From the NCBI GenBank assembly GCA_037954665.1, contig JBBMOL010000021.1, positions 7,316,001-7,380,000 on the forward strand: a stretch of DNA of 64,000 nucleotides, read 5' to 3'. The stretch comes from Laguncularia racemosa. Its lineage: Eukaryota > Streptophyta > Magnoliopsida > Myrtales > Combretaceae. The stretch's first letter is position 1. Every line of letters starts with the position of its first letter. Position numbers and translations under genes: made by a program. Below the pieces are notes generated by a model. The model did not search any database and had not been told where the DNA came from. It was given only the letters and a program-made list of their open reading frames with translations. Shown here piece after piece: positions 1 through 10,576 of this stretch.

Positions 1-640
1 AAATTCATTCTTGTATTGATCAACAATCCTTGTGCCTTTCTTCAACTGGAATAATTGTCCACTTAGCTATGTTCTGACGCTCTCGAGGAAATATTCTTTA
101 AAAAATTCACCTCGAAATGTTTCCCATGAGATCAGCTGGGGAAAAGGCCTTTGTCTGGCATCCTACCACATCATGGCCCTCATTTTTAACAGATATGATG
201 TATAGGCCACTTTTTGGTGGTCTGCTACTTCATAGACCACAAATGATCTTTCCAATTGTGCCATCCAATCTTCTAATTCCTCAGGTTTTCCATATGTCCC
301 ATCAAAATACCTATTTGATCAAATGAAATATGGAAATATGCTCATTTGAGTCCAACCAACTCCCCCTAGTCATATCTTTGTTGACCTTCCACATAAGGTG
401 CATGAGTAGCTGAGACTGGTGGAGGTGGTGGCACTTAGAGTTGTTGAGGAGTGATTATAGGTGGCATTAGCTATGGTTGAGATGGTGGAGGGACTAGTTG
501 TAATAGAAGTTGACCTCTTAGCATTAGATGTTAGATTAACAAGGCCTGTTGTTGGGTTAATTGTTGAATCGTTACTTCCAACCTTACCATACATTCCTCC
601 CCACTTCCTTCTCCACCAGAAGGGGCTTAACTTGCATTTC
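1..640 (-). pseudogene. Ty3/gypsy retrotransposon gag fragment (runs off the left end)
   Basis: Read on the minus strand, about 1-350 encodes a retrotransposon Gag domain: YGKPEELEDWMAQLERSF, then VVYEVADHQKVAYTSYLL, then KMRAMMW, a stop where a Trp is expected, and an FRGEFFKEYF block. This matches the capsid region of plant Ty3/gypsy Gag, which packages element RNA in cytoplasmic particles. Upstream (about 370-640) lies a Ser/Thr/Pro-rich, poorly conserved N-terminal stretch with several stops. The frame is broken repeatedly, so it cannot give a full Gag. It belongs with the primer-binding site at 2043-2054. The rest of gag and all of pol would lie left of the window. Confidence 0.75.
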
Positions 641-2042
641 TTTGTCTTGGCCTAGTTGCCCTACCTAGCATCCTAGGTTATAACCCCGGATTCTCTTATG
701 ATACTGGAGGTGGAGTTCCCACTTGAGAAGTTTTGTCCGTATCTCTATATCTAGCAAGCATCGTTGTCTTTCTTCCTCTATCAGTACTTCCACTGTAATT
801 TATTGATGCAACATACAAAATATTTTAAGACATTTCCAATGATATATATCAATAATTATACGAACATTAATAATAGTCATATAACACATTTGTATCATTG
901 CATTAAGTTCCAAAAATACGCAAGAGTTATGATATTTCATATATATTTTCCAAAATTTTTACATCTTCCATATTTATAACCGATATATACATCAGCTTTT
1001 AATGGTTTATATTACACTACAAAATTTTCCCTTGTTAAGTTTTTCCTATTCCTTATATACGTCATTCCTTCCAAAAATTGTTCTAATTCTACCCTTATAT
1101 TCCTAAGTGACATTTCCTAATCCTTCACTTGTGTCCTCATTGCTTTCTCCTATTTCTTCTTCTTCCTCTTCCTCTTCTTTTTCCTCCTCTTCTTCTTCTT
1201 CTCCTAGGGAGCTTGAGGCTACACTCTTGTTTTCTAGAGCACTCTCTAAATCAAAATTTTCTTCATGAGGTAGACTCTCTTTCAAATCTTCCTCCTCCTC
1301 ATCTTCCCATAATTTTGGTTCTACTACGAACATGTCTCCTTGGTCTACAATCTCAAACTTTCAATGCTCAATGTAGTCTATAGTATCTTAAGAGTCTTTT
1401 GAGTATAACAACCCTTGGTTAACTCTCGACTTCCAGTCATAAATCCCTCTCTTATACTTCCATGAATTTCTTCTAGACCTAATTGGAGGGGTTTGGATTT
1501 CTTGGGGATACCCCATTCCTAAATCGAATTGAGCCACAAATAGTATTTCAAGTGGCTCCTCCTCCATCCCCGTCATTATCGCAAACCGAGCTTCTAGAGC
1601 AGGTATGGCAATATACCTACTATACCTATCTCCAAGATCCTCACTTAACTTATCCAACTGAATCTGCCACTATTTGATCAATCCAATTCTCTAAGCTTCT
1701 ATTATTTCATTCACCGTCTTGTAAAGTGAGAAATGTTCATATTGGTTTTGCAACATTTGCATCCTCAATCTTTATTCTACCAGATCATCCTCATGTCTCA
1801 TACCACATGTATTATATCTCTAATCCAAATGCTTAAGCATTGCTTGCATTTCATCAAATATGAAAATTTTTGTAAGTTTTAAGTTATTTATTTTGATTCC
1901 TAACTTTTACCTACTCTCTCTGAATAAGGTAGGTTTTTTTTTCTTCCCCCCTATCTATAGGGCTGCCAAGTCAAGCTCTTAAGACATTGACTCTCAACCC
2001 AATTTATTTCTAATTTACATCTTGCTTTATCTTGAACCATTA
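641..2042 (-). mobile_element. 5' leader and N-terminal gag region of the minus-strand Ty3/gypsy remnant
   Basis: This stretch lies between the gag domain and the primer-binding site of the same minus-strand element, so I assign it to that element by position. It contains a Glu-rich open stretch on the minus strand at 1103-1333 and another short open stretch at 1388-1657. Neither matches a family I recognise, and the Glu-rich one comes from a low-complexity CTT repeat. The rest is AT-rich with stops in every frame. Confidence 0.45.
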
Positions 2043-2054
2043 GCTTCGATACCA
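2043..2054 (-). other. Primer-binding site of the minus-strand LTR element
   Basis: The minus strand reads TGGTATCGAAGC. This is one mismatch from the TGGTATCAGAGC-type sites complementary to plant initiator Met-tRNA that prime LTR retrotransposon reverse transcription. It sits between a candidate LTR end at about 2063 and gag-like sequence, which is the expected order. Confidence 0.55.
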
Positions 2055-2062
2055 CCAAAAGC

Positions 2063-2672
2063 TGTCACACCTTATAGGGTACCTAATTTGTGATAACCCG
2101 TTACAATTGCTTGGCCTTTACTAAGCAATTGTAAAGCATCTCAAACCAATACAAATCAACATGTTGAATCATAATAACTAACTAATCGAATGCCTCTAAC
2201 ATTTCTTCATCACAAATAAAACTCATTTCATATGTAACGGAAGCAATATATATAAGTCTCAAAAGAGAGCTTCATCTGGGTCCGATATAGAATAAATACA
2301 ACTAAGATCCCTCTTAATCAAATTTAATAATTATAAACTATCAATTGTCTAGGATTATCAAACTTTATAAGATATTCTTGCTATCTCTCCATCTTACCCC
2401 TTTTTCCTAGAGTTTTTGCGATACTTGTACATACTTTAACACGATGCCCTATAAGGTAGCTTAGGTAGTCGCATTCTGCATAACAAAGTCTATAAGAGGG
2501 TGAGCTAATAGCCTAATGAGATAGGAGAGTAGACCGGACTTGGAATCGTCAAGGCGCGACAATCTCCTAATCTCATAGTTCGCACTTGTCGGAATAGTAA
2601 TCCTCCTATTACTCCTTATGAGCCCTATAACAGTGATGACCTCCAATATGCGATGTCTCGTGCAATGCATGT
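2063..2672 (-). repeat. Probable 5' LTR of the minus-strand Ty3/gypsy remnant
   Basis: The LTR should lie just beyond the primer-binding site. On the plus strand a TG begins at 2063 and a possible CA lies at 2671-2672. The outer end is a guess because no second LTR is in the window. Inside is a small inverted repeat (CAATTGCTT and AAGCAATTG, about 2105-2133). Confidence 0.3.
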
Positions 2673-3164
2673 CAATTTTTATTTAAGTTATAATAATTAG
2701 ATTATTGTTTTTAGGCGATCATGCAGGAATCAATCATATAGGATTCAGTCACATCAAAGACAAATACAAAACACTAGCATTCAATTATGATCACAATACA
2801 ATAACCACAATATCAAAAAAGATAATTCACTAACATTGGATTTTATCCAAAGTCATTTAATCGTCATATGTCCCTCTTTTGATCTAAACCCATGGACTCA
2901 CAAATACATATATATATTGATTCCTTTTTTATAGTTATCAAGTTAATTATTTATTATTATTATTATTATTATTATACCTACTAATAGGCATCAAAAGACC
3001 CTCGTTTAAAATGGTGAATTTGTGCTTTATTGATGTATTTTGTTGGTAATTCATTAAAGAAAAGAATATTTATTTAAATGATTATTGATTTAGGCCTTTT
3101 ACAACTTTTTGGAGCTAAAGGAAGAAGTTTTGAAGAAATAAACCAAGTTTGGAAGAAATCGGAC
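2673..3164. other. Non-coding AT-rich stretch
   Basis: No gene or element end is recognisable. It includes a TTA trinucleotide microsatellite at about 2947-2975. Confidence 0.5.
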
Positions 3165-3240
3165 AAGTTACAAGCAAGTTGAAGATGCATGAAAAGTATA
3201 CAAGAAAGTACACAATTGTGTACTTTACTTGTGTATCTAA
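3165..3240 (+). repeat. Left part of a tandem repeat array interrupted by a transposon
   Basis: The segment ends in GTACTTTACTTGTGTATCTAA immediately before the element at 3241. The same words recur after the element (4657-4992), including an uninterrupted GTACTTTGCTTGTGTATCTAA at about 4745-4765. The array carries palindromic TACACAATTGTGTA cores. Confidence 0.6.
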
Positions 3241-4653
3241 GGTACCATTTGGTTACTGGTACTGGACAGAACAAGAGTACTGGACAGTACTAAAAAAGAA
3301 GGACTGGACAAAAAATATTTTTGTACCACGTTTGGTTTGTTTAGTACTGGACAAGGATTTTTGTGCTGTCTAGTGTTTGGATTGCAAAGTACTGGACTGA
3401 ACATAGTAAATTTGACAGTTTTGCCCTTTTTAATTACTAGAGAAGGCTTTGTGTTATGTAGTGTTTGAAATTACAAAGTACTGAACTGGACAGAGTAAAA
3501 TTGACAATTTTTCCCTTTTATTTATATCATAGTTATTTATATATATTTGATATTATTATAAAAAAAATGACTTGAAGGTTTAATATATTATATTAAATAT
3601 TATAAGAAAAAGAATTTCGTTTTATTTTTGGAGTCGACACCTAACTGTTGTTGGGAAAGATTGAATTAAGACTAATGGAGCGGATTAGTCCTAATTTGGA
3701 CCATTAGTCGTCGTGATTTACTCTTCTCGTTTTTTTGTGAAAAGAGGAAAGGGGAAAACCGGAGTTTCTAAGTTTAGAGGCTAACCTATTAAAACCCTAA
3801 GGTTACCCCCATAATCTCCTAAAATTTACTTTATCTCAAAATATCTTTTATTTTATTTTTGTCGTCTTTTATTGTGTTTTTAAGTGAATTATGCTAGGAA
3901 AATATTTTTTATTCCTTTTTTAGGGTTGTCCAAATGGGTGCCTACATACCTGCTATTCAGGATCAAATAAACTTAGTTCGCTTTTCTTGAAAAACTTTAG
4001 TATGTTTGTGAATTTTAATTATGAAATTTCTTTTAATTTATGTTTTTACCACTTTAGGATTTTTCTAAAAAATCTAAACCTAGGCTTGATAATTTGATTT
4101 TTTTAAAAATGATAATTTTAAGGAAAAACACCAATTTTGGATTTATTTAAGAAAATGATTTTTCTAAGTGATAAAAATTCATTTTTTTTTATTTTTCAAC
4201 TCATTTATACTATTATAAATTTTTATTGCTTTTTTACTTAATTTATTATGATTTTTATAATTTTTATTAACTTTTATTAATTTTCATAATTTTTATTAAA
4301 TTTTTATTGAAAAATTTTCTCCTAGATTTTTATCTATCCTATTTCAAAATCTAAATCTTTATTTTTATTATTTTTTTTATGAATTTTTACATTTTTATCA
4401 TTTATTATTATACTTACTATTTTTATTTTCTTTCAAGGTAAGTATGAAGGGCAAATCCGGAATTTCAGAAAAATTACATTTAGTCCAGTACCTAATTTTT
4501 AGTACCGAATTACATGTGGTACTAAAATTTCTGATTTTGTCCAGTACGTAATTGGTCTTTAGTCCAATACTTCCTTCATGTGTGGCAACCAAACGAGGGA
4601 CAAAAAATTTTGTCCAGTCCAGTGCCGAATTTCAATGCCAACCAAACGCTACC
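3241..4653. mobile_element. Non-autonomous PIF/Harbinger-like (Tourist-type) DNA transposon
   Basis: The left end reads GGTACCATTTGGTT. The reverse complement of the right end reads GGTAGCGTTTGGTT. Both are flanked by TAA (3238-3240 and 4654-4656), the 3-bp duplication typical of PIF/Harbinger insertions. Subterminal regions on both sides repeat TACTGGAC words, and two diverged tandem units of about 110 bp lie at about 3370-3530. No transposase frame is present in the 1.4 kb, so it would need a transposase from elsewhere. The insertion is supported by an uninterrupted copy of the target at about 4745-4780. The middle (about 3630-3990) has a different texture and may be captured sequence. Confidence 0.75.
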
Positions 4654-4656
4654 TAA

Positions 4657-4992
4657 GGTGAAGGTTCTGTTTTAGGATGTTCATATATTCAAAAAAAAGT
4701 ACACAATCATGTACTCTATGAGCAAACTAGAGATATACAATTGTGTACTTTGCTTGTGTATCTAAGGTGGAGGTTCTAGGAGCAAACTAGAGATACACAA
4801 CTGGGATACACAATTGTGTACTCAGTTGTATACTTTGCTTCTATATTAAAGGTGTTGGTTCTATTTTAGGATGTTTATATACACACAAAAAAAGTAGTGT
4901 ACTCTCTTGTGTACATCTCTACTATAAACCTTGGGAGCAAATTGGAGATATACAACTAAGATACACAATTGTGTACCTAGTTATGTACTTTG
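4657..4992 (+). repeat. Imperfect tandem repeat array, period about 190 bp
   Basis: GGTTCTGTTTTAGGATGTTC at about 4665 recurs as GGTTCTATTTTAGGATGTTT at about 4857. Each unit carries palindromic TACACAATTGTGTA-like cores, GAGCAAACTAGAGATA words and GTGTACTTTGCTT words. The array continues left of the PIF/Harbinger-like insertion. I see no coding potential. Confidence 0.6.
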
Positions 4993-5292
4993 TTGACAAA
5001 GAAGAAACCATCCCTGCACAATGCACATGAGTACAACATACACACACATCTACACACATAAGCACTCACCACCAATACACATGATTCCTATCTGTACTTG
5101 CATAATATATACATATACTTCTATACAAACCGGTCCATTCATGCCTACACTTCCAATATCTATACATGATATATATATGTATACCTTTATTTTTGGAACA
5201 TGGCCAAATACAATAATATTCATGCAAATTTCCACAATGGCCAAGATATATATATAAATATATAATACAACATACCATGAAATTAAATACAG
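4993..5292. other. Non-coding, CA/TA-rich stretch
   Basis: Short open frames on both strands here reflect CACA and TATA simple sequence. No gene family is recognisable. Confidence 0.4.
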
Positions 5293-6117
5293 TATATCAC
5301 AAAGTTTCTACTTACCTAAGTCTTATTATTATTATTTTTTATTACTCATAGTAATCTTCGACTAAATTGGCAAGGAAATTTTCTTCTCCTAAAACACAAA
5401 GAAAACCACACTTTTATATACTACTCATGACGAATATCATCCTATATAGTATATTTCTAATTATTTTAATTATTTTCTACACTAAATCTTATTTTTATAT
5501 ACATATCAAAATTGTATTTAAATCTCAAAAATAAAATTTTTCCCGCACAAAACCTGTCTAGTTTCGTAAAGCTCACATAAAGGATTGTGTTAGTGGTCCC
5601 AATTATGATTTGGAGGTCATGCATGGAAATTACGTCAATTTTCGTTCTATTTTTCTTTTTCTCTTCCCTTCTCTGTTTTCTTTTTTTCTTCTTCTTTTGT
5701 CTTCATTTGTCCTTATCTCTCTCTTACCTTTTTTTTTCTTTTTGGCTTTTGGGACTAGAGGCTTCTGGAGTTGATGGTTAAGATATATATATATATAGTA
5801 ACTTTTTAATTTTCCGAGCATACTTGTCGCATGCAGTAATTTATGTAGGTTTAGTAACTTTAGTGATTTAATATGAAATTTTACGACTAATCTAATTAAA
5901 TTATTTTGAGCATAAATATTTACTTGAAATTTTGTATTTGACTATCCTAATTCTATGATTTTAATGTATTTTATCGTTTATCTTAAAATTTTACGTGGTT
6001 CGCTTTCTGCATGATTATTTCTTTTAATTTAAATTTATGTGAGATATAATCAAGACTTTTAATACGATCTTTTAGGTATTCTAGTATTATACACATTCGA
6101 ATTTTGTGGGTTTTACA
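5293..6117 (+). repeat. LTR-like dispersed repeat, copy A (inverted copy at 59213-60018)
   Basis: The segment aligns along its whole length with the reverse complement of 59213-60018. Shared blocks include ACCTAAGTCT near the start, GTCTAGTTT(C/T)GTA, AGTGGTC, GAGCATAAATATTTACT and TTATTTCTTTTAATTTA. The ends look like an LTR, finishing TTTTACA in both copies. No primer-binding site or coding sequence follows, so it is either a solo LTR or a truncated element. Copy A shows no clear target duplication. A pyrimidine-rich tract (about 5640-5745) and a TA repeat lie inside. Confidence 0.55.
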
Positions 6118-6594
6118 ATCGCATGGTCCTACAAAGTGGAGTCCAATGCGTCCCTGAGCCTTTGGCGATAGCCCCTAGTAGCATCCAACAAAGGAGTTAC
6201 AAGTTGCTCTTACTCTACATCCAAGGCCGTCAAGAGAGCCCACAAATGCATTTGCCCGGCTAGCTAGACAGTTCACTAGGGAAATAATAAGATAGGATAG
6301 GAATTTTTTTTTTTTGTTATTAATTTTATATGTATATATTTCATTTAAGGTTTTAGTTTGTGAAAATTAATATACAAAATTGATAAATTTATTAATTGTC
6401 TAATGAATTTGTATGCATTTGTCTGACAAAGGGTTATAGAACTTAAGGTGCAGACATCGTTTGCACCCTCAGCAATTTGTACTGAGGGCATGGACCTTAT
6501 CTACGCTTTCAAGCAAATTGCTTGAAGGCACATATCGGGCCTACGCCTTCACAACCTATTTTTAGAATAATTTTTGTGGAAACAATATTTCACA

Positions 6595-6625
<31 letters not shown>

Positions 6626-6828
6626 AGAGTATATCCCCAATGGGTTATGCTTAATTTTCATTCCCTGGTTAATCTTAATTGTGCTTCTAAAAAAAAACAT
6701 ATTCACAATTTTTCATGTTATTTTTATAAATTGTATACATTAGTTGTACAAATAGTTCACACAAAAACACTTTTTACTTTTAGTATAGCATGAATATCTC
6801 TTTTTGAGTTGCATCTAAGGAGTATTTA
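6118..6828. other. Non-coding stretch with an AT microsatellite
   Basis: No gene is recognisable. An (AT)n run lies at about 6595-6620. Confidence 0.5.
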
Positions 6829-7320
6829 TGTTGTGTTTGGATGGATAGAAAATGGTAGAAATGGAAGGAAATTGATATAAATTATATATTTGACAACTTA
6901 AGTAAAGAGTAGAAATAGGTAAAAAAAAAAAAAGGAAAAACATTTTTATTGTAAAATCCACTTCTTCTCTCTAAAATTGGAGAGAAATGAGTACAAATGA
7001 GATGTAATTCACAAATCACTTTTATAATAATTTTCATCAAAATAAGAATAAGGATAATTTTGTCTATTACTATCTCTATTTTCCTTCATTCCATTTTCAC
7101 TCTCTCCTTTTTTTTCTTTCTTTTTTTCTACCCATTTGTACCGGTTTCTCCTCTATAAAAAATTTCCATATCTATTTCTTAAACACTTTGCCAATCAAAT
7201 AAAATAATTTGAATTTTATTCTACTTAACCACAAACTTTGAAAATTGAGATAGCCACCCAACTATATTTTATTTCCATGAAATTACTATTTTATTCTGGA
7301 AACTAAACACAAACACGACG
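6829..7320. mobile_element. Tourist-like MITE
   Basis: The left end reads TGTTGTGTTTGG and the reverse complement of the right end reads CGTCGTGTTTGT, nine of twelve bases matching. TTA flanks both sides (6826-6828 and 7321-7323), the TWA duplication of PIF/Harbinger-derived MITEs. It is 492 bp, AT-rich and non-coding. The TIRs are short, so the exact family is uncertain. Confidence 0.5.
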
Positions 7321-7323
7321 TTA

Positions 7324-10266
7324 ATAGATGTCTCCTTTCTCTTGATACAAGAGTCTTCTCAGCGTGAAAGATCTCCAAGGACCATTATTAGGTGAAGTCG
7401 ATTCTTGGGCTGATTTGAAATGTTTCAACTTGCACACCTAACAACACACATTCCCCGATCATAACGGGAGGGCTTTTGCTTATTAGCCACACCTCTTCTT
7501 CAACGATATTTGTAAAATCTACTTTCTAAGAAGTGGGGCTACACAATCAGTTATCAGTGACTGGTTTTGTTTGGAGTTTGTCAAAGAAGAGAGTAAAGAC
7601 ATTTGTCTTGGCAATAACGTTGAAAAGGGCATTTAAGCCTTGTCAATCACAAAGAGTCTAGATCTAGACGACTACATCGGTACTGTTCATAACAGACATG
7701 GCTTTTTAGGATTAGGGTTTGACATTATTCCTTTGCAACCAAATGAATATATATATATATATAAGCCCAAAAAATAATCATCGGAAGAGTCAAAAGGTAT
7801 GGAAAAATACTAAAATATGACATGTTAGCAGTACATAATATGAATTGTAATTAATTACATCATCTTGAGGGTTTTAGAACTAGATAACTTAAATCGAAAG
7901 CTCTAGGACTCAATTTCAAAAGAATTCAGAATGTTTTGGATTTCTTGATGCATATTTCCAACATACCTTTTCCTATTATTGTTCAAGTAGATCCTATAAC
8001 TATTCATATTTCCAAATTGCATCTTCTATTTCACACAATTTCGGGCAATTACTTCTTCTCCTCTCAGAAGTCCTTTGATAATTGTCTCGATTAACATTTT
8101 ATACTACTTGTAATCATTATGAAGCATGGCTTATTCGTAAATTTACTAGTCTCTAATGTATTAATATATATTGTTCATGAAATTTTACAAGTTAAGATTT
8201 GATTCTAGTAGGGTTTACAATGGATTCTCTTCGCTAAAAAAAGGTTTGAAGTACTCTAAAGCATGAACTAAGTAGAGTTAGGTAAGCATTAAGCTAAGAG
8301 CATGCCACTTGGGGGGCTGATGAGGATATATGTAAGACAATTCAATTTTTGGTAGTTAGGTAAAGTTATCTTGTTTTCTTAGACTTTTAGTACTCTTAGA
8401 ATGACGTGAACCAGCGGATTATCAAATTGTAGAGCCGTGTCCTTTCCAAAGTAATCCTTAAATTCACACTGTTTAGCTATTAGTTCCTCTACGTTTTGAC
8501 AAAAAAATCTACGTTGTTAGCTTGTCGGTTTGATTATGTATTAGATCAGTTATGGAATTTAGTAACCTACGAGTGGATAATTGCCTACCTTGTGATGTAA
8601 TCCTAGACTTCAGAAATTTCAGTTGATTTCAAAATGAAAAAAAAAAAAACGATTCCCCTAAACCTTAAAGCCATTAGAGATCATAATGATAATGTTTTTT
8701 ACTAGGGTACAATAATCGTGTTATCCAATAATACTTATAAAATGAGAGGATGATTAATAACACAAATACGAACATAATATTTTAAAATGTAATTATATAA
8801 AAGGAAAACACGACATATAATATAATATATAACATAACAAGAATGTAAGATTATAATATAAATAAAAACAATTATACCATTACTTAATTAATTATAATCT
8901 TTATTAAATTTTATATATGTTTGACAATAATACAAATTCAGCACAAATAGAAATACAAACACGATCCACTAATTACAAACCTTTCATCTATTAGTTCATT
9001 GGGGGCATTTATTACATCAAACACTTAAATTATAAAGCATGTGATTCAGGCCATGGCACACAAGGTCTCATTTACAAGAAAGAAAATCTTTTGCCCTATC
9101 ATTTTCATAACCTTAAAATTTCCTCACAGCAATGATTCGACGAATACCATAAAGTTAATTTACTGCGATCAGCTAAACTATTAAAGTTCCAAATTTCAAG
9201 CCTGAGATTAAGCAATTAAAAATTTTGAACATGGAATTTATTTTTAGACAAATTTGAGATGTCAAACTTGACACTGCTATTTTAACTGAACTTTGTGAGC
9301 CTTGTAACAATCGATTAACTTTTAGCAGCAAGCATCTCTTCTTTTTTTTGTTTTTTTTTCATTTTCTCCTTTTAACTTTATTGAATGTAGGGAACATCTC
9401 CCTGTGAAAAATATTGTTGATATTTTTTAATATTTTTCATATCTAAAAATTTCCGCTTAAACATAATTTTACATTCAAAATAAAAACAATCTTAACTTTT
9501 TTAAACTCAAATTCAACTTGAAATACTACTTAATAAGCTCAACCCAATTCAAATGGGCTGTTAAACAAGAATAATTGATCAGATTTTCTGATTTGAAATT
9601 GTTATTCAAGCTTGCCCATTTATAGAACTTAACTTGCCCATTGTATCTATGGTCCGTTGATTACATAAGAAAAACAATTTCATAAAAGGTGCATCCCATT
9701 ATAATATATAAACATCTCTGTGTTTGAGAGGGGGGGTTTGGGGTGTTAACTTTGAGTTCTCTCATAACTGGGCAATAACCCTCAGGAAGTGTTCATTATA
9801 GTGCTATCCAACAAGGCTTGGGACATGAGTGGTCCAATATCTATCTATAAAATTAGCCGTAAAGTTGATCCTATAAAATTTAATAAAGAATCCACTATTG
9901 TTATGTCAAAACCGTGTGTATAATTAAAAATAAATAAATAAATAAATAATCTAATTTCTATTCCTTTTAATAAATTCTAAGAAGTAGACTTCATATAGAG
10001 GATCGCAATTTTTTAAATTTTCAATTATTTCTTATAAATTCTAAGAAATCAAAATCCATAGAACGGATTTAAAAAAAATAAATAAAAAATTTCACCCCAT
10101 TCCTATAGTTTTACTAAGTAATAATATGAGGTAGCCTTCAAAAACCCAATCCTATACCATTATATTTCATTTATTATTGAACATAACGAGTATCCATTCT
10201 AGCCATTATAACATATTTAAACATTATACTGAAAAATATTATCAGTCCTACACTTACTACTGAAAA
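7324..10266. other. Intergenic AT-rich sequence without a recognisable gene
   Basis: I read both strands and found no open frame above background, no element end with a convincing target duplication, and no RNA gene. TA repeats occur near 7746-7762 and A-runs near 8637. An old decayed transposon here would be beyond recognition by eye. Confidence 0.4.
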
Positions 10267-10491
10267 TGTTGACACACGTACATATTTTTATTTATCTTGC
10301 GTGTAAATCATGTGATACATAGAATATATAAATATTGTATACATAACTGCCTTAACTAACATAATACAATACTCCCGATTTCCATCTTTCTTTGCCGGTG
10401 TATTGGTGGACATTCTCTGCAACTTTTGAGTATCGATTAGTAAGTTTACTTCTCAATTGTTCAATTCATTTATAATCAGTTAGTTTTTTCA
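10267..10491 (+). repeat. Probable 5' LTR of the Ty1/copia remnant
   Basis: It starts TGTTGACACACG and ends TTTTTTCA directly against the primer-binding site TGGTATCAAAGC. The 225-bp length fits small copia LTRs. No second LTR is present in the window, so the start is inferred from TG alone. Confidence 0.5.
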
Positions 10492-10503
10492 TGGTATCAA
10501 AGC
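10492..10503 (+). other. Primer-binding site of the Ty1/copia remnant
   Basis: TGGTATCAAAGC is complementary to the 3' end of plant initiator Met-tRNA, the usual primer for plant copia elements. It lies just after the LTR end and 74 bp before the gag start. Confidence 0.7.
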
Positions 10504-10576
10504 AGCAATTATGTGTGTGAATTCTATTACCTTGATTGATTTCAAGTTTTGATCTTGATTTATTTTATTTCAACAA

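Noticed and set aside
1103..1383. Overlapping open frames on both strands, one Glu-rich and one Leu-rich
   Set aside because: Both arise from a CTT/CCT simple-sequence tract inside the gypsy leader; no family resemblance.
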